Source: Candidatus Moduliflexus flocculans
Lineage (GTDB): Bacteria > Moduliflexota > Moduliflexia > Moduliflexales > Moduliflexaceae
Direction of reading: 5' to 3'
Assembly: GCA_000739515.1 (NCBI GenBank)
Contig: DF820456.1
Span: 169,284 to 207,172 of the forward strand
DNA: 37,889 nucleotides
Shown: one piece after another, positions 23,302 through 31,651 of the stretch
Layout of the letters: every line of letters begins with the position of its first letter
Numbering within the stretch: position 1 is the first letter of the stretch
Position numbers and translations under genes: made by a program
Notes under the pieces: generated by a model
The model's input: only the letters and a program-made list of their open reading frames with translations
The model's database searches: none
What the model was told of the DNA's origin: nothing

Positions 23302-24693
23302 TTACGCCGCCGATTTTTTAATCAGCGCCCGAATAACATCCGCCGCCTTTTGCGGATTAAAGGGTTTTTTGATAAACATTCTCACGCCGAGTTTAAAGAC
23401 TTCCTCCCGTACTTCTTCCATGTCGAGACCGCTGATGACGATAATATTGACGGTCGGGTCCATTTCAAGAATCTGGCGAATGGCGTCCACGCCGCTCAAG
23501 CCGGGCATTGCCAAATCCATCGTCATAAAATTCGGGCGGAGGCGCGTAAACATCTCGATGGCTTCGCTGCCGTTGGTCGCTTCGCCAAGCGCCGTCGCGC
23601 CAAGCAGTTCCAACGTCTGATTCAGGAATGTTCGCACCACGCGGGAATCATCGGCCAACAAAAAGCGCAGCGACGACAGGTCGCCCTGAAAACGCCCGTC
23701 TTTTCTGAAATACATATGATCTTTTTCGAAAAATTCGCTGCGCAGCGCCGTCGAAGAGCGCAACGACACCAATCTCGGATCGACTTCTTTGAGAATATCC
23801 GTGCGATAGAGTTGATCTTCCGTAAAACGAATCGAGACGCGCCCGTTTTCATAAAGAAAATCGCGGAAGGTCAGGATGCCGATGCGAAAAAGCGTATCTA
23901 TCGTCATGGCGTAGTTATTTTTCCGCATAATAGAAGCTAACTCTTCTTTCGACTTCTGGAAAAAATCGGCCAATAAATCCACCACATCGTCAAATTTTTG
24001 ATTGATCATCTCAGTCGCTTTTTTCAAAACTTTCAGGATCGCGATCAAGGCGTCGGGATGCTGTTCAATATTGACATCTGGCGACATCAGACAGCTTTGA
24101 TTGACGAGCCAGTTGACTGGCCCGCTCATGCCTGGCACTTCGGAACGATTGCCGGAAAAATAAAATTGCCCGCCGGCAGCGACGGCTTCTGATGTCCAGG
24201 GTTCCCAGCAGGCAATCGCATCGAGCCGACGTTCTTTGAAGGCGGCCAATTGATCGCTGGGGAGGAGGTTAATGAAATAGGTTTGATCCAAATCCACCTG
24301 ATAATCTTTGGCCATGTTCAAAATGGCAATATAGACCGCCGCGCCTTTGGCCATGCCAAGCCGCTTGCCCTCCAAATCTCTCGGCGCGTGAATGTCGCTG
24401 TCCGGGCGGATAACAACTTGCTGCGTTCCGGCGATATCGGCGAGCGGCGCGAGAATTTTTGTGCTGAAGCCTTTGTCGTGCAGGAGAATGCTCGTAATCG
24501 GCGTCTGAATAATCGCAAATGGCGGCTGTTCGGCCTCTAACACGTCTTTCGGCATCGTGGTGCCAGATTCAATAAAACGGCAGCCTACTTCAAGGCCGAC
24601 TTCTTTTCGAAAGAGGTCTAATTTCAGCGCCAACGCCAATTGCGCAGAAATATTCGGATCGTGGACGCCCCAAATTTCAAATTTTTCAGCCAT
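23302..24693 (-). CDS. Cytoplasmic substrate-binding-protein-like domain fused to a response-regulator receiver
   Basis: A 463-residue protein. Residues 1 to about 220 resemble the NMT1/THI5/SsuA group of ABC substrate-binding proteins (nitrate, taurine and thiamine-precursor type): FEIWGVHDPNIS, IIQTPITSILLHDKG, APRDLEGKRLGMAKGAAVYI, AACWEPWTSEA-type surroundings. There is no signal peptide, so this domain should be cytoplasmic. A helical region (about 220-335) follows, then a receiver domain (342-463) with D348/D349, phosphoacceptor D393 (MTMDLAMPG), S421 and K443 (KKPF). No DNA-binding or enzymatic output and no membrane segment is present. It may couple ligand sensing to phosphorelay. It is a single gene; GATTATC boxes lie just upstream. 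Confidence 0.82.
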   Translation of the reverse strand: MAEKFEIWGVHDPNISAQLALALKLDLFRKEVGLEVGCRFIESGTTMPKDVLEAEQPPFAIIQTPITSILLHDKGFSTKILAPLADIAGTQQVVIRPDSDIHAPRDLEGKRLGMAKGAAVYIAILNMAKDYQVDLDQTYFINLLPSDQLAAFKERRLDAIACWEPWTSEAVAAGGQFYFSGNRSEVPGMSGPVNWLVNQSCLMSPDVNIEQHPDALIAILKVLKKATEMINQKFDDVVDLLADFFQKSKEELASIMRKNNYAMTIDTLFRIGILTFRDFLYENGRVSIRFTEDQLYRTDILKEVDPRLVSLRSSTALRSEFFEKDHMYFRKDGRFQGDLSSLRFLLADDSRVVRTFLNQTLELLGATALGEATNGSEAIEMFTRLRPNFMTMDLAMPGLSGVDAIRQILEMDPTVNIIVISGLDMEEVREEVFKLGVRMFIKKPFNPQKAADVIRALIKKSAA

Positions 24694-24703
24694 AGCATAT
24701 AAA

Positions 24704-24736
24704 GATAATCGCCTGATTATCCAGAGGGATTATCCT
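24704..24736 (-). promoter_or_regulatory. Cluster of GATTATC boxes upstream of the fusion gene
   Basis: On the plus strand: GATAATC-GCCT-GATTATCC-AGAGG-GATTATCC. This is one inverted pair (24704-24721) plus a direct repeat of GATTATCC 13 bases apart. It lies 11 bases upstream of the fusion gene's start and overlaps its likely promoter, so it looks like a multi-site operator. The remaining 160 bases to the next gene show nothing else. Confidence 0.45.
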
Positions 24737-24899
24737 TTCCTCCTTTCGCTGCCGTCTCCCGATAAGTGATGATGAACGCAATGTCTTGCCATCTGAAATA
24801 GCGCAATTGCCGTTTGATGTCAATATGAAAATCCGCTTTTTTTCTTTTTGGCGATCTCCTCGCATTTTTCGCCTCGTTGTGCGTTGCAACTCACCTGAA

Positions 24900-25259
24900 T
24901 TATGTTCCTGCAAGCAACGCCTCGCGCTCGGCTTTCTTCAGCGATTTAACGACGAACCGGTATGAGTTGTCAATCATTGTCAGTAACTCGGCGTCTGGAA
25001 TCGTGCCGTCTAACGTGATCGTGTTCCAGTGCGTTTTGTTGAGATAATAGCCGGGCTGCACGGCGGGATACATATCGCGCAATGCCAGCGCATCATCCGG
25101 ATCGCATTTCAGTGAAATCCGCAACGGCGAGTATTGCCAGGCGATTAGCGCAAACATTTTGCCCGCCACCTTGAATACAAGCGTTTCCGGCCCGAACGGC
25201 AATTCTTCCGTTACGCGCTTTTTTTGCATGTGATAGGCGCGTAAAGCATCAAGTTCCAT
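24900..25259 (-). CDS. MmcQ/YjbR-family protein
   Basis: A 119-residue protein of the MmcQ/YjbR family (DUF419), which has a double-wing DNA-binding-like fold. Typical landmarks: EELPFGPETLVFKVAGKMFALI, LRISLKCDPDDALALRDMYPAV, GYYLNKTHWNTITLDGTIPD and the C-terminal helix YRFVVKSLKKAER. ATG 25259 has a strong AAAGGAG ribosome site. The frame is open to 25322, but that extension only reads through a REP-like repeat. The molecular role of the family is not established. Confidence 0.9.
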   Translation of the reverse strand: MELDALRAYHMQKKRVTEELPFGPETLVFKVAGKMFALIAWQYSPLRISLKCDPDDALALRDMYPAVQPGYYLNKTHWNTITLDGTIPDAELLTMIDNSYRFVVKSLKKAEREALLAGT

Positions 25260-25278
25260 AGGTTCTCCTTTTGAAATG

Positions 25279-25317
25279 TTGTCATGGCGAGGAGCGGCAG
25301 CAACGAAACAATGACAA
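25279..25317. repeat. Short REP-like palindrome
   Basis: TTGTCAT (25279-25285) and ATGACAA (25311-25317) bound GGCGAGGAGCGGCAGCAACG. It is related in sequence to 2698-2778 (GTCATTGCGAGCGA...GCAATGAC). It lies just upstream of the YjbR gene's ribosome site. Confidence 0.55.
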
Positions 25318-25325
25318 GACATACC

Positions 25326-25736
25326 TCATGCTTCAGTCTGTTTCAGCCAGGCTTTCGCCTCTTCAACTGAGGCAAACATGCGAATTGTGACCTTGCCGCT
25401 TGTGGATTTTTCAGAATATTCTTTGACGACAAACCGGCCTAACGCCTGTTCCGGCATGACAAACACTTCTTTCGTCAATCCGGCGGCCTCGAATTTCGGC
25501 AAAATTTCATTTGCGACCCACTGCACATCCTCTTCAAGCAGAGATCGCATTTTTCGCGCGTCAACAAACCATTCTAACGCCGGATATTTCGGCTTATATT
25601 CGCGGTAGAACTACAGGCTTTCAATCTCCGATTCCCTGAAGGTTTCGCTTGTGACCGATTTTTTCGCAATCCACTCCAAACACGGAACACTTTCATCAAG
25701 GCAAATCACAACATCGTCATTTTCAAATAATTGCAT
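25326..25736 (-). pseudogene. Small alpha/beta (STAS/SpoIIAA-like) protein gene interrupted by an in-frame TAG
   Basis: Read from ATG 25736, which has a good AAGGAG ribosome site, the frame encodes 136 residues but has TAG at codon 42 (25613-25611). Before it: MQLFENDDVVICLDESVPCL...SEIESL. After it: FYREYKPKYPALEWFVDARK...KAWLKQTEA, without a break. The second half alone is open from 25550. The tail pattern (VTIRMFASVEEAKAWLK) is typical of small SpoIIAA/STAS-like proteins, a tentative family call. A single base change (for example CAG to TAG) explains it. It is therefore a recent pseudogene, a sequence error, or a case of amber read-through; TAG works as a normal stop in two neighbours. Confidence 0.7.
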
Positions 25737-25831
25737 GATCGTTTCTCCTTGTTTTGAATGAGGTGGGGGGGGGTTGTGAAATAAAAATTCAAGGCCGTAT
25801 CCGCCTCAAAAGCTTATCCAGTCTTATTCCT

Positions 25832-26554
25832 CTATGAGGTCGCCGCACCGCTGACCGGCTCCGGGAAATAATCGTAATACAGCGTCGGGGTAAACTGAAT
25901 GATAAAATCTTGCAGTATTGTGTCAATCTGCCCGATATCCCCTTTTGAGGGAATCGGCGCGAGAACACGCACAAGCGAGCCATCCGTGCGATTATAGCGG
26001 ATCGCGTCGGTGACTAAATTGATCTTTTGCCAGTATTCGCTGGTTTCGAAACGTCCACGCGACAGATACCAGTAATAGGTCAACAGCCGATCTTCGCCGC
26101 TGACCAACACGGCGCGGAGGGCGTGAATCGTCAGCGGTTTGCTCCCCGTCGCCTTCAGCGTGACCGCTTGCGTATCCAAAAAATTCCAGCCAGCCCCCGG
26201 CATGCAGTTGCGCGGCGAATGCACCGTCTGTCCGTCTTTCTGATCCTCAAAATAGCCAATATACAGCGAAATCCAGAAGCCGCTGTCGTTGCGGTAAATG
26301 CGGTCAAGATAATGATCCACGCGCAAAATTTCCAGCACTTTCGGGTCTAACGAACGAATTTCCGCCCCTTTCCAGATGCCGATATGATCTGGAAAATTGA
26401 GTAAATCCTGCTTTAATGGCATGGATTGCCCGCGCGGGGCGCGATACACAAAAAACATTGTGATGAGCAGTAACGCCATCGTGATATAAAACGGCTTTCC
26501 ATAAGATTTCCACATAGTATTGATAACAGCAGCGCCGATGAACGTCGGAAACAC
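25832..26554 (-). CDS. EpsI-like exosortase-associated protein
   Basis: A 240-residue protein with an N-terminal membrane segment (PFYITMALLLITMFFVY) and the EpsI/DUF3485 pattern: W-KG after LLNFPDHIG, the VDHYLDRIYRN block and the hallmark HSPRNCMPGAGW (about 125-136) with its conserved cysteine. EpsI proteins accompany exosortases in exopolysaccharide and protein-sorting loci and usually lie beside, or are fused to, the exosortase. None is seen here, so this is an orphan copy. Start is uncertain: GTG 26554 has GGAAGGA upstream, while ATG 26515 begins closer to the membrane helix but lacks a ribosome site. A run of nine G lies beyond its 3' end (25765-25773). Confidence 0.82.
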   Translation of the reverse strand: MFPTFIGAAVINTMWKSYGKPFYITMALLLITMFFVYRAPRGQSMPLKQDLLNFPDHIGIWKGAEIRSLDPKVLEILRVDHYLDRIYRNDSGFWISLYIGYFEDQKDGQTVHSPRNCMPGAGWNFLDTQAVTLKATGSKPLTIHALRAVLVSGEDRLLTYYWYLSRGRFETSEYWQKINLVTDAIRYNRTDGSLVRVLAPIPSKGDIGQIDTILQDFIIQFTPTLYYDYFPEPVSGAATS

Positions 26555-26597
26555 ATCGAATCCTTCCGCCTTTCGCGCCTGTTACAAGATAAACAAG

Positions 26598-27218
26598 TTA
26601 CGCGCCCGCCCGCACGATATGGTGAACTCCCTCGACAAAAATTCCTAAAATTTTCGCGACCTGCATAATCATGTATTCATCGAAGTCAATCGAAAATTTC
26701 GCGCCTTCCAGTGTGAGAAATTTCCAATTGCTCCCGGTCGTCACCACGCCAAGAATCCACGAAACCGGATGCGCCTTCTGCTCGTTATACATCTGCGCCG
26801 CCAGCATTTCCGCCATGCATTGTGCGTAGCCGGATTTCAGATTTTCATTTTTCGCTTCGACAATACAAATCACCGGCGTTTGCAAAAACGCTTGATCTCG
26901 CGAATAACTCAGAATAAAATCGCAGAAACCATTCAAATTGCGGCTGACGTCAACCGAGAAATCAATCCCTGAAAACAGGCTGATTTTGCGTTCCAGCAGG
27001 TTTCGCACCTCGACCAGCAGCGGCGCGATAATCAATTCGGAGCGGGCTTTTTCCGTGTTGATATTCAGCGCAAGCGGCACGGTCGTGTCAAGCATCTTCG
27101 CAAGTTCCGGGCTGGCCGGAATGTCGGGCACATCGGCAAAGAGCGAATCCCCAGACGAAATCGTGACATCGAACTTTGCTAAAATATCGTCAATCGTTTT
27201 AAAATCACTATATGACAT
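26598..27218 (-). CDS. PD-(D/E)XK-nuclease-like hypothetical protein
   Basis: A 206-residue soluble protein. The pattern E (ARSELIIAPLL), D (NGFCDFILSYS) and E-x-K (CIVEAKNENLKSG), followed by a helix with Q (YAQCMAEMLAAQMYN), fits the PD-(D/E)XK nuclease fold, like the N-terminal part of type I restriction R subunits. Closely similar proteins are common hypotheticals in repeat-rich and filamentous bacteria. No methyltransferase or specificity subunit is adjacent, so a restriction role is not implied. ATG 27218 has GAGG eight bases upstream; the frame continues to 27374 only by running through a repeat and the end of rsmI, and that extension is rejected. Confidence 0.75.
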   Translation of the reverse strand: MSYSDFKTIDDILAKFDVTISSGDSLFADVPDIPASPELAKMLDTTVPLALNINTEKARSELIIAPLLVEVRNLLERKISLFSGIDFSVDVSRNLNGFCDFILSYSRDQAFLQTPVICIVEAKNENLKSGYAQCMAEMLAAQMYNEQKAHPVSWILGVVTTGSNWKFLTLEGAKFSIDFDEYMIMQVAKILGIFVEGVHHIVRAGA

Positions 27219-27240
27219 CGTTTGACCTCGTTGTTTTTCT

Positions 27241-27275
27241 GAGTTGTCAGACACTTTCAACATGTCTGACAACTC
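27241..27275. repeat. GTCAGACA hairpin repeat, copy 1
   Basis: Thirteen-base perfect arms, GAGTTGTCAGACA and TGTCTGACAACTC, around a nine-base loop. Other copies are at 28160-28192, 31580-31612 and 32190-32222. It overlaps the last five codons and the stop of rsmI. Confidence 0.75.
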
Positions 27276-28105
27276 AAGCTCAACTGATACGCCCGGTTTT
27301 TCGCCACGCCGAACGTTTCTACGACAGATTTTACGGCGTCTTTCCGGCTCATGCCGTCGGTTTCGATGCAGCACCGCAACGCTTCGCGCAGCGTGTCGTC
27401 ATCCATTTCTTCCGTCGCCACAGGCTGCGCGCCAGCGATCACGAGCGTCAATTCCCCTTTGATGTCGGCTTTATCGTAAAAATGCGCGATCACGCTCTCC
27501 ACATCGCCCCGCGCAAATTCTTCGAATTTTTTGGTGATTTCCCGCGCCGCCATCATCTGTCGGTTGCCGAATATTTCAAGAATATCCTGAAGCGTGGCTA
27601 AAAACGCATGCGGCGAGACGTAGCAGATGATCGTGCGCGACTCATCGCGCAATTCATTGAGTTGCTTTATACGAGCAGAGCGTTTATTTGTCAAGAAGCC
27701 GATAAAAAGAAATGCGTCAGTCGGCAAACCTGAAACCACGAGTGCGGAGAGCGCCGCCGACGCGCCGGGAATCGGCACGACTGGAATCTGCGCGGCAATC
27801 GCGGCGCAGATCACGTCATGTCCCGGATCGGAAATCCCCGGCGTCCCGGCGTCTGAGACGAGCGCGATTGATTCGCCTGTCCGCAGCCGGTCGAGCAGAT
27901 AGCCGGTTTTCTGCGCCTCGTTATGCTCGAAATAGCTCGTCAGCGGCGTATGAATATCGTAGGCCGACAGCAGTTTCCGCGTGTGGCGCGTGTCTTCGGC
28001 GGCAATCAGCGCGACCTCTTTCAAAATCCGCAACGCCCGCAGCGTGATGTCTTCAAGGTTGCCAATCGGCGTGCTGACGATGTACAGCGTTCCTGGTGAG
28101 TTCAT
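27257..28105 (-). CDS. rsmI: 16S rRNA (cytidine-1402-2'-O)-methyltransferase
   Basis: RsmI methylates the 2'-oxygen of C1402 in the 16S rRNA decoding centre using SAM. The 282-residue sequence has the family marks: GTLYIVSTPIGNLEDIT at the start, AAEDTRHTRKLL, ALVSDAGTPGISDPG, PIPGASAALSALVVSGL, and AAREITKKFEE. A C-terminal helical domain follows (about 235-277). ATG 28105 starts exactly at the conserved region. The last residues (SCQTC) are encoded by the inserted GTCAGACA repeat rather than by the ancestral gene, since relatives end near the preceding YQLSL. Upstream lies a large composite palindrome. Confidence 0.95.
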   Translation of the reverse strand: MNSPGTLYIVSTPIGNLEDITLRALRILKEVALIAAEDTRHTRKLLSAYDIHTPLTSYFEHNEAQKTGYLLDRLRTGESIALVSDAGTPGISDPGHDVICAAIAAQIPVVPIPGASAALSALVVSGLPTDAFLFIGFLTNKRSARIKQLNELRDESRTIICYVSPHAFLATLQDILEIFGNRQMMAAREITKKFEEFARGDVESVIAHFYDKADIKGELTLVIAGAQPVATEEMDDDTLREALRCCIETDGMSRKDAVKSVVETFGVAKNRAYQLSLSCQTC

Positions 28106-28110
28106 AGGAA

Positions 28111-28248
28111 TAGAACACTGATTAGGCTGATTGGACTGATTTTCACTGATTTCAAGCCAAGTTGTCAGACACCTTCGAGGTGTCTGACAACTTTAAGCGT
28201 TTTGCAAAATCAGCGTAAATCAGCCTGATCAGTCCAATCAGTGTTCTA
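28111..28248. repeat. Composite palindrome with nested GTCAGACA hairpin (copy 2)
   Basis: The outer 12-base arms TAGAACACTGAT (28111-28122) and ATCAGTGTTCTA (28237-28248) and the next arms ATTGGACTGAT (28130-28140) and ATCAGTCCAAT (28228-28238) enclose a 33-base hairpin (28160-28192; 15-base arms beginning AGTTGTCAGACACCT, TCG loop). One repeat family thus sits inside another. It fills the space between the rsmI start and the fumC stop. Confidence 0.7.
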
Positions 28249-28252
28249 TTTT

Positions 28253-29626
28253 TCACCCTTCCGGGCGGATCATTTCTTCCGGCCTGACCCACTGGTCGAA
28301 TTCGGCGTCGGTGACGTAACCGGAGTTCACGGCTTCCTGGCGCAAAGTCGTGCCGTTTACATGCGCGGCTTTCGCGATTTTGGCGGCGTTATCGTAGCCG
28401 ATATGCGGCGACAGCGCCGTCACGAGCATCAGCGAATTCCGCAGATAGCTGTCAATCACGCCGCGATTCGCCTGAATTCCCTTAACGCAATACCGACTGA
28501 ACGAAACCATCGCATCGCTGAGCAGGCGGATGGATTGCAACGTATTATAGATAATCACCGGCTTAAAAACGTTTAATTCGAAGTTCCCCTGACTGGCGGC
28601 AAAGCCGATGGTTGCGTCATTACCAAAGACCTGACACGCCACCATTGCCAGCGCCTCAGCCTGTGTCGGGTTGACTTTGCCCGGCATGATAGAACTGCCC
28701 GGCTCGTTTTCGGGAATCGCGAGTTCGCCGATGCCGCAACGCGGGCCGGAGGCGAGCCAGCGAATGTCGTTGGCGATTTTCATCAGGTTGGCGGCGAGCG
28801 CCTTCAAGACGCCGCTCAGCCCGACAAGCGCGTCGTGCGAGGTCAGGGCGTGAAATTTGTTCGAGGCCGAAACAAAACGTTTGCCGGTCATCTCCGAGAG
28901 CTTCGCGGCGACGCGTTCGCCGAATTCCGCCGGAGCGTTCAAACCCGTGCCGACCGCTGTGCCGCCAATCGCCAGAGCGCGGACACATTCAAGCGCATTA
29001 ACGATTTGCTGCTCATTTGCCGTTAACATTGCGACGTAGCCGCTGAATTCCTGCCCTAATGTCAACGGCGTGGCGTCCTGCAAATGCGTTCGCCCGATTT
29101 TGATGATGTCGCTGAATGCTTCGGCTTTGGCTTGCAGCGCGTTGCGCAGGCCGCGAATGGCGGGCAAAAACGTCTCTTCAACCGCAATCACGGTCGCAAC
29201 GTGCATGGCAGTCGGAAAGGTATCGTTCGAGCTTTGCGACAGATTGACATGATCGTTCGGATGAACGGTCTCGCCAATCAACTGCATGGCGCGATTGGCG
29301 ATCACCTCGTTGACGTTCATGTTCGTCTGCGTGCCGCTGCCGGTTTGCCAAACCGAAAGCGGAAATTCGGCGGCATGTTTGTTCGCGCAAATTTCTTCAC
29401 ATGCGGCGATAATCGCGTCTTTTCTTTCAGCGCTTAATTTGCCGAATTCATGATTTACTATCGCCGCCGCCTTTTTCAGCAACGCAAACGCATAAATCAA
29501 CTCCTGCGGCATCGTTTCCGCGCCAATCGCAAAAAAGGCGAGACTGCGCTGCGTCTGCGCTCCCCACAGTCGATCAGCCGGAACCTGAATTTCTCCCATC
29601 GAATCTTTTTCTGTGCGTGTCATCAT
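28253..29626 (-). CDS. fumC: Class II fumarate hydratase
   Basis: FumC interconverts fumarate and malate in the TCA cycle without an iron-sulphur cluster. The 457-residue sequence has [23 protein letters not shown] at the start, the substrate-binding [14 protein letters not shown] and [13 protein letters not shown] blocks, and the superfamily signature [13 protein letters not shown]. Length fits the family (about 460). Two adjacent ATGs (29626, 29623) are possible starts, preceded by a weak GAGAAATC; the frame runs to 29650. Other fumarase/aspartase-superfamily enzymes (aspartate ammonia-lyase) are close relatives, but the N-terminal region favours fumarase. An ACCTCACAGG palindrome separates it from nadE. 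Confidence 0.94.
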   Translation of the reverse strand: MMTRTEKDSMGEIQVPADRLWGAQTQRSLAFFAIGAETMPQELIYAFALLKKAAAIVNHEFGKLSAERKDAIIAACEEICANKHAAEFPLSVWQTGSGTQTNMNVNEVIANRAMQLIGETVHPNDHVNLSQSSNDTFPTAMHVATVIAVEETFLPAIRGLRNALQAKAEAFSDIIKIGRTHLQDATPLTLGQEFSGYVAMLTANEQQIVNALECVRALAIGGTAVGTGLNAPAEFGERVAAKLSEMTGKRFVSASNKFHALTSHDALVGLSGVLKALAANLMKIANDIRWLASGPRCGIGELAIPENEPGSSIMPGKVNPTQAEALAMVACQVFGNDATIGFAASQGNFELNVFKPVIIYNTLQSIRLLSDAMVSFSRYCVKGIQANRGVIDSYLRNSLMLVTALSPHIGYDNAAKIAKAAHVNGTTLRQEAVNSGYVTDAEFDQWVRPEEMIRPEG

Positions 29627-29641
29627 GATTTCTCGAATAAA

Positions 29642-29674
29642 AGACCTCACAGGTTTTTAAAACCTGTGAGGTCT
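29642..29674. repeat. ACCTCACAGG palindrome, copy 2
   Basis: Identical over 33 bases to 14754-14786, about 15 kb away. It lies between the nadE stop and the fumC start, where it may end the nadE transcript. Confidence 0.75.
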
Positions 29675-29683
29675 GGACGTTTT

Positions 29684-31453
29684 CTATCCCTGATATTTAT
29701 TTGTAATTGGCAGCCGCCGGTCGGGGCCGAAGGCTTTGACGCTGACTTTCAGCGCGGGCGCGGCTTGCTGGCGTTTATATTCGCTGTGATCCACTTTGCG
29801 GATAACGTCTCGCACGACATGCGGATCGTAACCGAGCGCGACGATGTCGTCCACGCTTTTGTCATGCTCGATATAGGCTTTCAAAATGCCGTCAAGCACA
29901 TGATATTCCGGCAGGCTGTCGCTGTCTTTCTGATCTGCCCGCAATTCGGCAGACGGCGCTTTGTCAATCGTGGCACGGGGAATGAGGTCGCGCCCGGCGA
30001 TATAGTTGCGATATTCGGCAAGCGCATACACTGTCGTTTTCGGCACGTCCGAGATAATTCCCAAACCGCCCGCCATATCGCCATAGAGCGTGGCGTAACC
30101 GACGCTGACTTCCGATTTGTTGCCGGTGGTGAGCGTCAAATAACCAAATTTATTCGAAAGCGCCATCAAGATGTTCCCCCGGCAGCGGGCTTGCAGGTTT
30201 TCTTCTGCCACGTCCGGCTTGCGGCCTGCGAACGCTTCGGCCAATTGGCCGACAAACGCTTCGTAAATCGGCGTAATCGAGATTAGATGATGCTGAATGC
30301 CGAGATTTTCGACAAGCTGTTTGGCATCGTCAATGCTCCCTTGCGATGAAAACGGGCCGGGCATCAGCACGCCGACGACATTGTCCGCGCCAAGCGCATC
30401 CATGGAAATCGTCGCGACCATTGCGGAATCAATCCCGCCGCTCAGACCGAGCACGACCTTTTTAAAGCCGTTTTTGCGCACATAATCCCGCAAGCCCAAT
30501 GTCAGCGCGTCGTACATTTCGCGCATCGGCAGCATTTCATCGGGAAGAGGCCGCGCGGCAGATGAAGCGCTTGACGCCGCTGTTCGCGTGAGGCGCGTCG
30601 GCTCTTTTCGCGCAGACGCGTCAGCGCAGACTTTTTCGCAAAGCGGCTCGCCACTCATTTTTAACGCAAGAACAGCTTTGCGATGACGCGGATCGCTGAG
30701 TTTCGCGACTGACACGTCATCTAAATCAATATCCGCGACGATAAAATCTTCTTCGAACAGCTTGCCCCGCGCAATGATCTGACCCGCCTGATTGACAAGC
30801 AGGCTGCCGCCGTCGAAAATCAGGCGATCTTGCCCGCCGATCAGGTTGTTATACGCCACAACCACCACGCTATCCGCCGCCCGCACCGAAGTCATGTGCT
30901 CGCGGTAGGTCGGCTTACCCGCGTAATACGGCGAAGCGGAAATATTTAAAATCAAGTCCGCGCCGCTCAACGCTTGCAGCACCATCGGCCCTTCAGGATA
31001 CCAGATGTCTTCGCAGACGTTCACGCCAAACGTGATGTCGCCGACGCGGTAAATGCGCTGAGTTTCTCCGGCAGACTGGAAATAACGGTTTTCGTCGAAT
31101 ACGCCGTAATTCGGCAAAAAGACTTTGTGGTAGATACCGAGTAACTGGCGGTCGTGCAGAATGGCGGCGGCGTTGTAAATATCGTCTTGCTGATCCACAA
31201 AGCCGACGACCGCTGTGATGCCCTGTGTATGGTCGAGAATGCGCTCCAACATGGCGCGGTTATCGCTGAGAAACTGCGGTTTCAAGAGCAAATCGAGCGG
31301 TGGATAGCCGGTAATTGCCAATTCCGGGAACGTGACAATATCGGCGTTTTCAGTTTTGGCGCGTTTGACGCCCTCGATAATTTTTGCGGTATTCCCTTCC
31401 AAATCGCCGACGGTGGCGTTCATTTGCGCCATCGCGATGCGTACCTGTCTCAT
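29684..31453 (-). CDS. nadE: Glutamine-dependent NAD+ synthetase
   Basis: Converts nicotinic-acid adenine dinucleotide to NAD+ using ATP, with ammonia released from glutamine. The 589-residue protein has an N-terminal nitrilase-type glutaminase domain (about 1-265) with the catalytic triad E44, K110 and C147 (NVCEDIWYPEGP), and a C-terminal synthetase domain with the pyrophosphatase loop LGLSGGIDSAM (about 337-347), LTTGNKSEVSVGY and the final YKRQQAAPALK. A serine/alanine-rich linker near residue 295 makes it slightly longer than many relatives. ATG 31453 has a strong AAGGAGG ribosome site. Confidence 0.96.
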   Translation of the reverse strand: MRQVRIAMAQMNATVGDLEGNTAKIIEGVKRAKTENADIVTFPELAITGYPPLDLLLKPQFLSDNRAMLERILDHTQGITAVVGFVDQQDDIYNAAAILHDRQLLGIYHKVFLPNYGVFDENRYFQSAGETQRIYRVGDITFGVNVCEDIWYPEGPMVLQALSGADLILNISASPYYAGKPTYREHMTSVRAADSVVVVAYNNLIGGQDRLIFDGGSLLVNQAGQIIARGKLFEEDFIVADIDLDDVSVAKLSDPRHRKAVLALKMSGEPLCEKVCADASARKEPTRLTRTAASSASSAARPLPDEMLPMREMYDALTLGLRDYVRKNGFKKVVLGLSGGIDSAMVATISMDALGADNVVGVLMPGPFSSQGSIDDAKQLVENLGIQHHLISITPIYEAFVGQLAEAFAGRKPDVAEENLQARCRGNILMALSNKFGYLTLTTGNKSEVSVGYATLYGDMAGGLGIISDVPKTTVYALAEYRNYIAGRDLIPRATIDKAPSAELRADQKDSDSLPEYHVLDGILKAYIEHDKSVDDIVALGYDPHVVRDVIRKVDHSEYKRQQAAPALKVSVKAFGPDRRLPITNKYQG

Positions 31454-31579
31454 AAAAGAACCTCCTTCAGTTATTGAATTTGATGAATGTGCCTGCCACT
31501 TTGAATCATAACGAAATGAAATTTGCGCGTTTTTTTCTTGTCAAGCCGAAAATCATGGCGGAAATAGAAAAAACAGAAC

Positions 31580-31612
31580 AGGAGTCAGACACTTCCAACG
31601 TGTCTGACTCCT
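31580..31612. repeat. GTCAGACA hairpin repeat, copy 3
   Basis: Arms AGGAGTCAGACAC (31580-31592) and GTGTCTGACTCCT (31600-31612), loop TTCCAAC. Relative to copy 2 the third and fourth base pairs differ but remain paired. It lies between the divergent nadE and Uma2 genes. Confidence 0.75.
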
Positions 31613-31651
31613 ATTACCAATAGAACAAGAAATCAACAGGGAGTGAATCGT

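Noticed and set aside
27219..27374. N-terminal extension of the PD-(D/E)XK-like protein
   Set aside because: It would be encoded by a hairpin repeat and the antisense of rsmI's end; ATG 27218 has its own ribosome site.
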